Shown in pieces: positions 24,454 to 32,897 of a stretch of 64,000 nt of DNA. Below the pieces are notes generated by a model. That model was not told the DNA's origin. It saw only the letters and a program-made list of their open reading frames with translations, and made no database searches. The position numbers were made by a program, and so were the translations under genes. The stretch is from Blastococcus capsensis (GTDB lineage: Bacteria > Actinomycetota > Actinomycetes > Mycobacteriales > Geodermatophilaceae), in the NCBI RefSeq assembly GCF_030165005.1, contig NZ_JASNNW010000011.1:62001-126000 (forward strand). The letters run 5' to 3'. The number at the start of each line of letters is the position of its first letter. Position 1 is the stretch's first letter.

Positions 24454-25701
24454 GTGGGCTCCAGCGGCTGGATCGGTGGCTTGTACCGACCGTCACCGCC
24501 GCCCGGTGACGGGGGAAACGGCCGGACGCCGTGGCACGGTGGTCATCCGTTGGTACCGGACGACGGCGGAGATCCCTCGCAGACCCCGCAGCAGGGCCGC
24601 CATGCGAAGCACGCTGCCACCCCCGCCCCCGGTGAAGTGGACGAATCGGCGGGGGAGAGCGTCGAGGACCACGCCGCCGAGGACGATGGGGACAGCGTCC
24701 CCGGGGTCCCTGACAGGGTCGTCAGATGGGCCGCCGCGGTGCTCCTGCCGGTCGCCGTGGCACTGTGCGCGGGCGGCGTCACGGCCCTCGTGGAGCACGG
24801 CAACGCCGTCCCCATCGGCCGAGCCGGGGAGTCTCTCGTGGGAGGCCTGGCAGGGCGCCCGTTCAGCCCTCCACCTCTGTCGGAATTCACCCCGAGGGAC
24901 GACCTCGTGGGGCAGCCGGTCGCCGCGGTGGCCCAGGGCCTCGCGGCCGGGGGGCTCTCGGTCGAGCGGGAACCCGAGGTCCGCGGGGACGTTCCCGCCG
25001 GCCAGGTCACCAGCGTCTCCGAGGTGGGGTCCACGGTGGTGGTCCGGTACGCCGCTCCCCCGCCCGACACGTCCACGCAGACGTCCGTGGACAGGATCCC
25101 GGCCGCTCTGGTGACGGCCGACCGGCCGACCGGCGTGGCCAAGGGGCCGAGCACGTCCTCGCCGCCCACCCCCACCGGCGGGAGGCAGCCGACGCCGGAG
25201 CCCACGCCCGACCCGACACCGGAGCCCACGCCGGACTCCACACCGGATCCCACGCCCCAGCCAACACCGGACCCCACGCCAGACCCGACACCGGAGCCCA
25301 CGCCCCAGCCAACACCGGACCCCACGCCCGACCCCACGCCCGACCCCACACCGGACCCGACGCCCGACCCGACGCCGGACCCCACGCCGGAACCGACACC
25401 GGACCCGACGCCCCAGCCCACACCGGACCCGACGCCCGACCCGACGCCGGACCCCACGCCCGACCCGACGCCCGACCCGACGCCGGACCCCACGCCCGAC
25501 CCGATGCCCCAGCCCACAGCGGACCCCACGCCCGAGCCCACGCCCGACCCCACACCGGCACCGGCACCGGCACCGGAGCCCACGCCCGACCCCACGCCCG
25601 ACCCCACACCGGATCCCACGCCCGACCCGACACCGGAGCCGACACCGGACCCGACACCGAGCCCCACGCCCGACCCGACACCGGACCCCGCCACTCCCTG
25701 A
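24454..25701 (+). CDS. Membrane-anchored PASTA-like protein with long Pro-Thr tetrapeptide tail
   Basis: About 415 residues. A cytoplasmic stretch of about 90 residues precedes one TM helix (about 92-112). A single PASTA-like domain (about 145-205: [20 protein letters not shown], then PAGQVTSV) follows. The last 165 residues are a nearly perfect tetrapeptide repeat of PTPD, PTPE and PTPQ units. PASTA domains bind peptidoglycan fragments or muropeptides, and the tail looks like a wall-spanning rod. GTG 24454 is chosen because GGAGGGG lies six bases before it; an in-frame ATG at 24400 is possible. Confidence 0.8.
   Translation: MGSSGWIGGLYRPSPPPGDGGNGRTPWHGGHPLVPDDGGDPSQTPQQGRHAKHAATPAPGEVDESAGESVEDHAAEDDGDSVPGVPDRVVRWAAAVLLPVAVALCAGGVTALVEHGNAVPIGRAGESLVGGLAGRPFSPPPLSEFTPRDDLVGQPVAAVAQGLAAGGLSVEREPEVRGDVPAGQVTSVSEVGSTVVVRYAAPPPDTSTQTSVDRIPAALVTADRPTGVAKGPSTSSPPTPTGGRQPTPEPTPDPTPEPTPDSTPDPTPQPTPDPTPDPTPEPTPQPTPDPTPDPTPDPTPDPTPDPTPDPTPEPTPDPTPQPTPDPTPDPTPDPTPDPTPDPTPDPTPDPMPQPTADPTPEPTPDPTPAPAPAPEPTPDPTPDPTPDPTPDPTPEPTPDPTPSPTPDPTPDPATP
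25189..25698. repeat. 12-bp tandem repeats encoding Pro-Thr-Pro-Asp/Glu/Gln units
   Basis: About forty 12-bp units of the CCGACGCCCGAC type run head to tail in the 3' end of the PASTA gene. Third-position variants are spread through the units, so the array is partly diverged. It is coding, not a CRISPR. Confidence 0.85.
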
Positions 25702-25739
25702 CGCACGCCCTCAGCAGCCGTGGCGGCGGAGGGCTCTTA

Positions 25740-26262
25740 CGGCATCGTGCACCGGATGTGCAGTACGGCGGCCTTGGTTCGACCCCGTCGTGGACCCCGG
25801 CCGCCCTCGACCCGGTGCCGGTGACCACGAGGACGACCGCGCCTTCGCACTCCCAGCCCGCCGCGCAGGTCAGCGGCCGGGACGAGATGCTCCCCGGGGC
25901 TTCGGTGGGTCGATGTCGTAGGCCACGGCGCGATGCGGGTGCCGGTTCCGCTGCCGACCAGGACCACTGCATTCCCGCCCGCCGGTCGGGCCTGGCCACG
26001 ATCTCCTGCACGACCGTCGTGAGACCGGCGCCGGCTGCCTTGCCGACGATGTCCGGATTCGAGGGCCCGTGTGCATCTCATCGTTCTGCGGCTGCACGTA
26101 TGCCCGCGTGATGGTGACACCGGCGGTCCCGCCACCCCGGCGATCCGCAGCCCGACGATCTGCGTCCTCGATCCGTCCTGATCCAGTCCGGTGCCACAGC
26201 CGCCCACCGCCGTCCCGCCGGCGCACTCCTCCGCGTCGTCCACTTCCCCTGCCGCCGCGGTA
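25740..26262 (-). pseudogene. Decayed beta-sandwich modules of the neighbouring propeller-protein family
   Basis: The reverse strand contains the signature of the C-terminal module in the neighbouring large genes, broken by frameshifts: VDDAEECAGGTAVGG and LDQDGSRTQIVGLRIAGVA at 26120-26250, TITRAYVQPQNDE near 26070-26110, LQEIVARPD near 26000, GNAVVLVGSGTGT near 25945, then a second copy of VVLVVTGTGSRAA near 25820 and TKAAVLHIRCT near 25745. So at least two modules have collapsed. The rest of the gap 25702-26345 shows nothing else. Confidence 0.75.
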
Positions 26263-26345
26263 CGTCCACGGCTGGGAGGAGACCGGAGCGGACGGGGGCT
26301 CGGACACCGCGGGCGGTACTGGACGGCCACCGTCCGCGTACATGA

Positions 26346-26386
26346 CGGAGGCTGGGGTGCGAGGAGACCTCGCACCCCAGCCTCCG
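26346..26386 (-). terminator. Strong stem-loop terminator of the first propeller gene
   Basis: Arms 26346-26364 and 26368-26386 are perfectly complementary over 19 bp with a 3-base loop (AGA). It begins about 40 bp after the stop of the minus-strand gene at 26427. Confidence 0.85.
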
Positions 26387-26426
26387 GACGTGTCGGCCGC
26401 TCAGGGCTGAGACGGCCCGCCGCGGG

Positions 26427-28250
26427 TCACTGCGTGTACTCGATGTGCAGCACCGGCGCCTTGGCCGCGCCGCCGTTGTACGACTCGGCCGCGCGCTCGC
26501 CCGTGCCGGTCACGAGCAGGACGACGGGGTCGCCGCTGTCCCAGGTGGTGGAGTTGTTCACCAGCTCCTGCAGCACGGGGCTCAGGTCGGCCGTCTGCTG
26601 AGCGGCCTTCCGCTCGCCGACCGTCGGCCAGCCGACCGGGCTCCACGGCACGCTCGCCACCGTGTCACGACCCAGCCGGGCGGAGACACTCTTCGACGCC
26701 GTGGTGAAGGTCGGCGGTGCGTCGCCCACCTCGGCGGTGATCGTCAGGCTCGACGCTGCGGTCTTGACCTCGTCGGCCTGGAACTGGACGTAGGCCTTGG
26801 TGATCGTCGCCCCCGCCGGGATGGTGACGTTCGTGAAACGCATGCCGACCGTCTGCAGCGCCGAGTCCTCCTGGCCGAGGTTCAGGTCACCGCTGCCGAG
26901 CAGCACCTTGCCCGCGGGCCGCTCCTCGGCGTCGTCGGAGCCGGTCGCGACCGCGATGTCGAGGGCGCCGCCTCCCCCGTTCCCATCGGTGACCGTCACC
27001 GCCGTCGTGTCCGAGGCCGAGAGCGATCCGTCGCTGGCGGTCAGCCGCAGGACGTAGTCACCGGTCGCCGAGAAGGTGGCGGTCGTGTCGACGGCGGACG
27101 CGTCGGTGAAGGTCACGGTGCCCGGACCGCTGTCCTTGGTCCACGTCTGGGTGAGGGTTCCGGAGGGCGTGGAGTCGCTCACCGTCCCGTCCAGCGACGC
27201 CGCGTTCGGCTGCACGACCGACAGGCTCGGGCCGGCGTCCACGGTCGGCGCAGTGTTCGTCCCGCTGCTGTCACCGGTGAGGCCGGGGATGGCGACCTCG
27301 TAGAGCCGGCCGTCGTTGAAGGTGTCCCCGTTGGTGTCGTTGTCCACGCCGCGGTCGACGATGTACGCGTTGGGCGCCCCCGAACCGTTGCTCGGCGGGG
27401 CGAGGGCGATGCCGGCGCCGCTCTTCATCGTGAAGGGCAGCTTGACGATGTTCTGCAGCTTGCCGTCCAGGCCGAACTCGAGGATCTGGTTGCTGGGGTC
27501 ATCGAGCACGAACATCGTGTTCCGGTACGGGTTGTAGGCGATCCCCTCGGGGTCCCGCGCCCCGTGGGCGTAGACGTCGAAGGAGGACACCGTGTCGTCG
27601 CCGCCGACCGAGGGCAGCCCGTCGAACTTCTTGTTCGGCCCGGGCCCGTAGACGTAGACCTCCTTGTGGTAACCGTCGATGATGAGCAGCTGGCCGTTCC
27701 GGCTCAGCTCGAGGTCGACCGCGACGTCCTCCGCGTCGTCCTTCGTCCCCATGAATTTGGTGGAGAACGACGTCTGGGTGTCGTCACTGGTCCCGTAGCG
27801 GCCATCAGAACCGCGGTTCACCTCGAAGACGCGGTCCTTGTCGTCGTCGGAGACGAACAGCCGCTCGGGGAAGTCGGCAGAGAGGGCGGGGCGGAAGCCG
27901 ACCCCCACCGGCTCGTTCGAGTAGGCCAGCGTGTTCGCGCCGGTCTCCAGGAGCTTGCCGTCCAGGCTCGCGACGAAGAGGTTCGTCCCCTCGTAGACGT
28001 GGTAGGAGAGGTTGGTCTCCTCGACCTCGCCGTCGCTGATGATCAGCTTGCCGGTCACCGAGTTGTAGGTGATGCCGGACGGGTCGGGGCTCGGATGCGC
28101 CCAGTCGGAGTTCGAGCCACCGGTCCACGTGGTCTTCACCAGCGTGGCGTCCACGGTGCCGGCCTGGGCGACGGCCGGCGGGAGCACGGCCACGCCACCA
28201 CCGACCAGTGCGGCCACGAGAAGCATGCGCGTAGCGCCGGTCGAATTCAT
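26427..28250 (-). CDS. Secreted beta-propeller-like protein with one PKD-like and one C-terminal beta-sandwich module
   Basis: 607 residues from ATG 28250, preceded by GGGGAGA. Signal peptide about 1-32 (LVAALVGGGVAVLPPAVAQA). An N-terminal domain of about 320 residues looks like an NHL/SMP-30-type propeller (GITYNSVTGKLIISDGEVEE, ERLFVSDDDKDRVFEV, ARDPEGIAYNPYRNTMFVLD). A Ca-loop-like stretch DNDTNGDTFNDGRLYEV follows, then a PKD-like domain (APTVDAGPSLSV). The terminal module opens DDAEERPAG, has GATITKAYVQFQADEV and ends VLHIEYTQ. It is the shortest of three paralogues. Probably extracellular; the ligand or enzyme activity is unknown. Confidence 0.82.
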   Translation of the reverse strand: MNSTGATRMLLVAALVGGGVAVLPPAVAQAGTVDATLVKTTWTGGSNSDWAHPSPDPSGITYNSVTGKLIISDGEVEETNLSYHVYEGTNLFVASLDGKLLETGANTLAYSNEPVGVGFRPALSADFPERLFVSDDDKDRVFEVNRGSDGRYGTSDDTQTSFSTKFMGTKDDAEDVAVDLELSRNGQLLIIDGYHKEVYVYGPGPNKKFDGLPSVGGDDTVSSFDVYAHGARDPEGIAYNPYRNTMFVLDDPSNQILEFGLDGKLQNIVKLPFTMKSGAGIALAPPSNGSGAPNAYIVDRGVDNDTNGDTFNDGRLYEVAIPGLTGDSSGTNTAPTVDAGPSLSVVQPNAASLDGTVSDSTPSGTLTQTWTKDSGPGTVTFTDASAVDTTATFSATGDYVLRLTASDGSLSASDTTAVTVTDGNGGGGALDIAVATGSDDAEERPAGKVLLGSGDLNLGQEDSALQTVGMRFTNVTIPAGATITKAYVQFQADEVKTAASSLTITAEVGDAPPTFTTASKSVSARLGRDTVASVPWSPVGWPTVGERKAAQQTADLSPVLQELVNNSTTWDSGDPVVLLVTGTGERAAESYNGGAAKAPVLHIEYTQ

Positions 28251-28312
28251 CGGTGTCTCCCCGTGCAAACAGGCGATCAGGCTCCACGAAGCTTTCGTGG
28301 CGCTCTGCGGAA

Positions 28313-28318
28313 AGTCAA
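28313..28318 (-). promoter_or_regulatory. Putative -35 box shared by the three propeller paralogues
   Basis: TTGACT on the minus strand lies about 63 bases before the ATG at 28250, with AAAGCT 17 bases further on. The other two paralogues have TTGACA (31277-31282) and TTGACT (36234-36239) at matching distances from their starts, each with a weak hexamer 17 bases later. The shared position suggests a common promoter. The -10 match is poor. Confidence 0.35.
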
Positions 28319-28472
28319 CAGATCGCAATGTTTAGGGAAAAGAATGGCGCACAGTGATGGTACTCGCGCTTTCCGTCATGGTCATCGTCCGCGCATACGG
28401 ACGCACGATCAGTCACGTGGGCCCCAGGCTTGCTTCCTCAGTACGTGCTCGTCCCGGTCTGGACGGACCGGA

Positions 28473-28502
28473 AGCCCGGCACGAACGAATTCGCGCCGGG
28501 CT
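28473..28502 (-). terminator. Stem-loop after the second propeller gene
   Basis: AGCCCGGC (28473-28480) pairs with GCCGGGCT (28495-28502), an 8-bp perfect stem with a 14-base loop, just downstream of the minus-strand stop at 28537. Confidence 0.55.
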
Positions 28503-28536
28503 CCCGGGTGCGCCAGTAGGGCTCAGGCCCGTCGCG

Positions 28537-31218
28537 TCACAGCGTGTACTCGATGTGCAGCACCGGCGCCTTGGCCGCGCCGCCCTCGTAGGACTCCGCC
28601 GCCCGCTCCCCGGTGCCGGTGACGAGCAGGACGACGGGGTCGCCACTGTCCCAGTTCCCGGAGGTCACGAGCTCCTGCAGCACCGGGCTGAGGTCCGGCG
28701 TCCGGTGGTCAGCGGTTCGCTCGCCGGCCGTCGGCCAGCTGGCCACGTTCCACAGCACCTCCGCCGCCGTCGCCGCTGCCAGCCGTGCGGAGATGCTTCC
28801 GGCTGCCGTGGTGAAGGTCAGCGGCGCGTCGCCCACCTCGGCCACGATCGTCAGGCTCGACGTGGCGGTCTTCACCTCGTCGGCCTGGAACTGCACGTAG
28901 GCCTTGGTGATCGTCGCCCCCGCCGGGATGGTGACGTCGGTGAAGCGCATCCCCACCGCCGTCGGGTACGAGTCCTCCTGCGCCAGGTTGAGGTCACCGC
29001 TTCCCAGCAGGATCTTCCCCGAGTTGGTGCGCTCCTCGGCGTCGTCCGAGCCGACCCGGACGGGGATGTCGAGGACCCCGCTGCCCGACGGCGGCTCCGT
29101 CACGGCGTCGGAGACGGTGACGGTCACGTCGTCGTGGCTGCTCAGCTCACCGTCGCCGGCCGTCAGCCGCAGCACGTACGTACCGGGCTCCGAGAAGCTG
29201 GCGGTCGTGTCGACGGCCGAGTCGTTGCCGAAGGTCACCGCACCGGGGCCGCTGGCCTCGGTCCAGGTCGACGTCAGGGTCCCGGTCGAGGTGGCGTCGG
29301 ACACCGTGCCGTCGAGCAGAGCCGCGTCCGGCAGCGTGACGCTGCTGTCGTTGCCCGCGTCGACCGTCGGAGCGGTGTTCGTCGTGTCGTCCCCCGAGCC
29401 CGAGCCGTACTCGATGTGCAGCACCGGGGCCTTGGCCGCCCCACCGTCGTAGGACTCGGCGGTGCGCTCGCCGGAACCGGTGACCACGAGGGCCAGCGCG
29501 TTGCCGCTCGCCCAGCCGGAGCCGTTGACCACCGGCTGCAGGACGGCGGCGAGGTCGGGCGTCCGCTGGGCCGTGGCCCGGTCGCCCGCCGTCCAGGCCG
29601 TCGGCTGCCAGGAGACGCTCTCCGACGTCAGGGGCCGGCCCGTGATGTCGCCCGACGTCGACGTGAACGCCGCCGCGTCGGCCACGCTCTCCGCCCGGAA
29701 CGTCAGGGTGGTGGCCACCGAGTGCGACTCGTCGGCGCGGAACTGCACGTAGGCGTTCGTGATGATCGCGCCCTTGGGGACGGTCACGCCGGTGAAGCGC
29801 ATACCGACCGTCCTCGCCGCCGAGCCGTCCTGCCCGAGATTGAGGTCGCCGCTGGCCAACGCCATGCTGCCGCTGGGCTTCTCCTCGGCGTCGTCCGTGC
29901 TCGCCCCGACCGGGATGTCCAGCACGCCGCTGCCCGACGTGGTCTCTTCGCTCACCGTGACCGTCATCGTGTCGGAAGCGGAGAGCGACCCGTCGGTGGC
30001 GCTCAGCTCGAGCATGTATTCCCCGGTTGCGGAGAAGGTCGCGGTCGTGTCAACGGCGGAGGCGTCACCGAAGGAGACGTCCCCCGGACCGCTGGCCTTG
30101 CGCCAGGTCTGGGTCAGGCTGCCGGTGGACGTGGAGTCGCTCACCGTGCCGTCGAGGGTGGCCGGGTTCGACAGCACGACGGACTGGTCGGGGCCGGCGT
30201 CCACGGTGGGTGCCGTGTTCGTCGTCCCGTCACCGCTCCCGGTGAGACCGGGGATCGCCACCTCGTAGAGCCGGCCGTCGTTGAACGTGTCACCGTTGGT
30301 GTCGTTGTCCACGCCGCGGTCGACGATGTACGCGTTCGGCGCACCACCCGAGCCGTTGCTCGGCGGAGCGAGGGCGATGCCCGCCCCGCTCTTCATCTTG
30401 AACGGCAGCGTCACCCGGTTCAGCAGCGTGCCGTCCAGAGCGACCTCGTAGATCGTGTTGCTCGGGTCGTCCAGCACGAACATCGTCTTGCGCGCCTTGT
30501 TGTAGGCGATGCCCTCGGGGTCGCCCGCGCCCATGTTCCCGACGTTGATGACCTTCTCGACGAAGTCGCCCTGGCCGTCGAACGTCAGATCCGGACCGGG
30601 GTTGTACAGGAAGACCCGCCTGCCCTTGCCGTCGACGAGCAGCAGCCTGCCGCCCGAGGTCTGCTCCAGGTCGACGGCCACGTCCTCCGCGTCGTTGCGC
30701 GCACCGAAGTCGAGGAAGGACACCGACGACGACGTCTGCGTGTCATCGCCCGTCCCGTACCGGCCGTCGCCGCCCCGGTTCACCTCGAAGATGCGCGCCT
30801 GGTCGTCATCGGAGATGAACAACCGCTCCGGCAAGCCGGCCGAGAGCTGGGGCCGGAAACCGACACCCGTCGGCTCCTTCGAGTACGCCAGCGTGTTCGC
30901 ACCCGTCTCCAGCAGCCGCCCGTCCAGGCCCGCGACGAAGAGGTTCGTCCCCTCGTACACGTGGTAGGACAGGTTGGTCTCCTCGACCTCACCGTCGCTG
31001 ATGATCAGCTTGCCGGTCACCGAGTTGTAGGTGATCCCGGACGGGTCCGGGCTCGGATGCGCCCAGGTCGAGTCCGGGCCACCGGTCCACGTGGTCTTCA
31101 CCAGCGTGGCATCCACGGTGCCGACCGCCGCGGAGGCGACGGCCGGCGGCAGCGCCGCCACCCCGCCCCCGACCAGTGCGGTCACGAGGAGCACGCGCGT
31201 AGCGCCAGTCAGTTTCAA
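28537..31218 (-). CDS. Secreted beta-propeller-like protein with two PKD-like and two beta-sandwich modules
   Basis: 893 residues from TTG 31218, with GGGGGAA just before it. Signal peptide about 1-30. The N-terminal propeller is closely similar to that of the preceding gene (same DGEVEETNLSYHVYEGTNLF stretch). Then a PKD-like domain, a beta-sandwich module (DDAEEKPSGSMALASGDLNL to VLHIEYGSG), a second PKD-like domain (APTVDAGNDSSV) and a second module ending VLHIEYTL. Thus the PKD-sandwich pair is duplicated relative to the 26427 gene. Modules end with the same VLHIEY string. Function unknown; location in a polysaccharide region suggests cell surface or matrix. Confidence 0.82.
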   Translation of the reverse strand: MKLTGATRVLLVTALVGGGVAALPPAVASAAVGTVDATLVKTTWTGGPDSTWAHPSPDPSGITYNSVTGKLIISDGEVEETNLSYHVYEGTNLFVAGLDGRLLETGANTLAYSKEPTGVGFRPQLSAGLPERLFISDDDQARIFEVNRGGDGRYGTGDDTQTSSSVSFLDFGARNDAEDVAVDLEQTSGGRLLLVDGKGRRVFLYNPGPDLTFDGQGDFVEKVINVGNMGAGDPEGIAYNKARKTMFVLDDPSNTIYEVALDGTLLNRVTLPFKMKSGAGIALAPPSNGSGGAPNAYIVDRGVDNDTNGDTFNDGRLYEVAIPGLTGSGDGTTNTAPTVDAGPDQSVVLSNPATLDGTVSDSTSTGSLTQTWRKASGPGDVSFGDASAVDTTATFSATGEYMLELSATDGSLSASDTMTVTVSEETTSGSGVLDIPVGASTDDAEEKPSGSMALASGDLNLGQDGSAARTVGMRFTGVTVPKGAIITNAYVQFRADESHSVATTLTFRAESVADAAAFTSTSGDITGRPLTSESVSWQPTAWTAGDRATAQRTPDLAAVLQPVVNGSGWASGNALALVVTGSGERTAESYDGGAAKAPVLHIEYGSGSGDDTTNTAPTVDAGNDSSVTLPDAALLDGTVSDATSTGTLTSTWTEASGPGAVTFGNDSAVDTTASFSEPGTYVLRLTAGDGELSSHDDVTVTVSDAVTEPPSGSGVLDIPVRVGSDDAEERTNSGKILLGSGDLNLAQEDSYPTAVGMRFTDVTIPAGATITKAYVQFQADEVKTATSSLTIVAEVGDAPLTFTTAAGSISARLAAATAAEVLWNVASWPTAGERTADHRTPDLSPVLQELVTSGNWDSGDPVVLLVTGTGERAAESYEGGAAKAPVLHIEYTL

Positions 31219-31425
31219 GGATTCCCCCGTGCATCGAGCAATGAGCCTGGCGAAGCCTTCGTGGTCCACGACTTCGTGTCAACCGGCGGCACTCAGGGGT
31301 GACAAAAATTGCCTCTGTGTCACCGGGCAAATTCATTGCGCGACTGAACTCAGCCGTAGTGGGCGGCTGAGGAACGGGAAGCAACTGGTGCGGACGACCG
31401 CTCGGCGCGGGCGGTTTCTCTCCGT

Positions 31426-32850
31426 TCAGCGGCCGGGCAGGTGCTCGTCGTAGCGGATGATGCCGCTGTCGTCACCGTGCGGGCCCGTGTCGTACAGGTA
31501 GCCCAGCACCGGCGCCCCACCGCGGTCGGGCAGCACGAGCAGCCCCGGCAGCCACTGCGTCTCCAGGCCGTCGGCGACCTCGGCGTCGGTGCCCCAGCCG
31601 GCCTCGTCGGTCAGCACGTCGTACCAGACGTCCTGGGCGGCCTCGTCGGCGTAGACCGCGTGGACGGTCGAACCGTCGGCGGCGAGGTGGGCCACCGCCC
31701 CCCGGTTGGTGGTGTCCGCGGGGTCGATGACGATCGGCACGTCGGAGACCTGCCGCGGGGCCCCCGTCACCCGCCCGTCCTCGACGCTGGCGGCCTGGAG
31801 CACACCGGATTCGTCGGCCCAGGCGACGGTCACCACTTCGGCGCCGTCGACCCGGTGGACCACCGGGTTGGTCAGCGGCGCGCGCACCCGGTGGGCGCCG
31901 TCGGTGTCGACCCGTACGGACGGGCCGAGCGTGCCGTCGGCCGCCAGGGAGCGGTAGAAGACCTGCCGCTCGGCGTGGTCCTTGTAGAAGACGTGCGTCA
32001 CGCCGCCGGCTCCGGCGACGGCGACGGCCTGCGAGACGGTGCGGTCGGGGTCGAGGAGGAACTCGTCCCCGGCGTCGCCGGTGGCGGCGGAGAACGGGCG
32101 GACCCCGATGCGGTAGGGCTGCCGGCTGGTCGGGTCCGTGGCGTAGAGCACCCAGAGGTCGCCGTCGCCGCGCGCGGCGAGGCTGACCCACTGGTCCTCG
32201 GGCTCGATCTCCGTCTCGTGCACCTTCTCGGCGACCGACCACGTGTCCGGGTCGATCCGATCGTCACTGGTGCCGAAGGCGCTCACGAAGACGCTGCCGT
32301 TGCTCTTCTGGTAGCCGAACCAGATCCGTGTGCCGACCTGGACGAGCCAGTCGGCCTCCAGGTCACCGGCCGACGGGCGGCCCTCCCGGTCGATCTCGGA
32401 CCAGGTGGCTCCCCCGTCGGTCGAGCGCATCGCCTTCGGCTCGTTGTCCCCGTCGTCCGGGAAGTCCTCGACGACGGTGTAGAGGTTGCCGTTGCCGTCG
32501 ATGGAGGGCCCGAGGTGGCCGTGCGCCTCCGGCATGATCCCGGTCAGCAAGCCCGGGAGACCGGGCGTGGCGGTCGTGCCGGGCGCTCGAGCAGAAGATT
32601 CCGGCGCCGCGTCGGGCGGCTCGCCGGCCGGTGGACCGCTCGGCCCGGTGCAGCCGGCCACGAGGAGCACCGCGGCGACCCCGCCGAGACCGGCCGCCGC
32701 CGCTCTCCGTCCGCGACCTCGGGCACCGGACGGCGCCGAGCGCTGCGTCCCCGCCCGGCCGGCCATGGCGGGGGACGTCCCCACCCGGCCGACAGTGGCG
32801 GGAGACGTCCCCGCCCGGCCGGCCGTGGCGCCGGACGTCCGTGTGGGCAT
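31426..32850 (-). CDS. Lipoprotein with BNR/sialidase-like propeller
   Basis: 474 residues. A lipobox LLVAGC places the lipidated Cys at residue 67, after an unusually long N-terminus that contains three tandem 10-residue repeats (GRAGTSPA-type) encoded by about 30-bp repeats at 32744-32840. The exported part is built like a BNR/sialidase propeller: AMRSTDGGATWSEIDREG carries an Asp-box (STDGGATW), and other blades include VTHVFYKDHAERQVFYRS and TVHAVYADEAAQDVWYD. No catalytic sialidase residues are recognised. The ATG lies inside a long hairpin (see 32846-32884). The gene is downstream of the three-module propeller gene on the same strand. Confidence 0.8.
   Translation of the reverse strand: MPTRTSGATAGRAGTSPATVGRVGTSPAMAGRAGTQRSAPSGARGRGRRAAAAGLGGVAAVLLVAGCTGPSGPPAGEPPDAAPESSARAPGTTATPGLPGLLTGIMPEAHGHLGPSIDGNGNLYTVVEDFPDDGDNEPKAMRSTDGGATWSEIDREGRPSAGDLEADWLVQVGTRIWFGYQKSNGSVFVSAFGTSDDRIDPDTWSVAEKVHETEIEPEDQWVSLAARGDGDLWVLYATDPTSRQPYRIGVRPFSAATGDAGDEFLLDPDRTVSQAVAVAGAGGVTHVFYKDHAERQVFYRSLAADGTLGPSVRVDTDGAHRVRAPLTNPVVHRVDGAEVVTVAWADESGVLQAASVEDGRVTGAPRQVSDVPIVIDPADTTNRGAVAHLAADGSTVHAVYADEAAQDVWYDVLTDEAGWGTDAEVADGLETQWLPGLLVLPDRGGAPVLGYLYDTGPHGDDSGIIRYDEHLPGR
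32744..32840. repeat. Three tandem ~30-bp repeats in the lipoprotein 5' end
   Basis: Three copies of a unit containing CCCGCCCGGCCGGCC and GGCGGGGGACGTC follow each other with few changes. They encode 10-residue repeats ahead of the lipoprotein signal segment. The unit length is a multiple of three, so gain or loss would keep the frame. Confidence 0.7.
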
Positions 32851-32884
32851 CGCCCCAGTGTCGTCGAACCACTGGGGCGATGCC
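32846..32884 (-). terminator. 15-bp perfect hairpin that spans the lipoprotein start codon
   Basis: GGCATCGCCCCAGTG (32846-32860) pairs perfectly with CACTGGGGCGATGCC (32870-32884), loop 9 bases. It begins about 14 bases after the stop of the upstream propeller gene, so it can act as its terminator. The downstream lipoprotein ATG (32850) is inside the 3' arm, so the same fold would also hide that start codon. Confidence 0.75.
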
Positions 32885-32897
32885 GCCACGGGCCCGG

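Noticed and set aside
25189-25698. CRISPR-like regular repeats
   Set aside because: Units are 12 bp, contiguous with no spacers, and encode a Pro-Thr repeat in frame.
25702-26345. A 212-residue intact gene on the minus strand (25737-26375)
   Set aside because: Family motifs jump between three frames, so it is a decayed remnant, not a working gene.
28354-31302. A 982-residue plus-strand frame across the second propeller gene
   Set aside because: Low-complexity Arg/Gly/His translation without any motif; the minus strand encodes a clear secreted multidomain protein.
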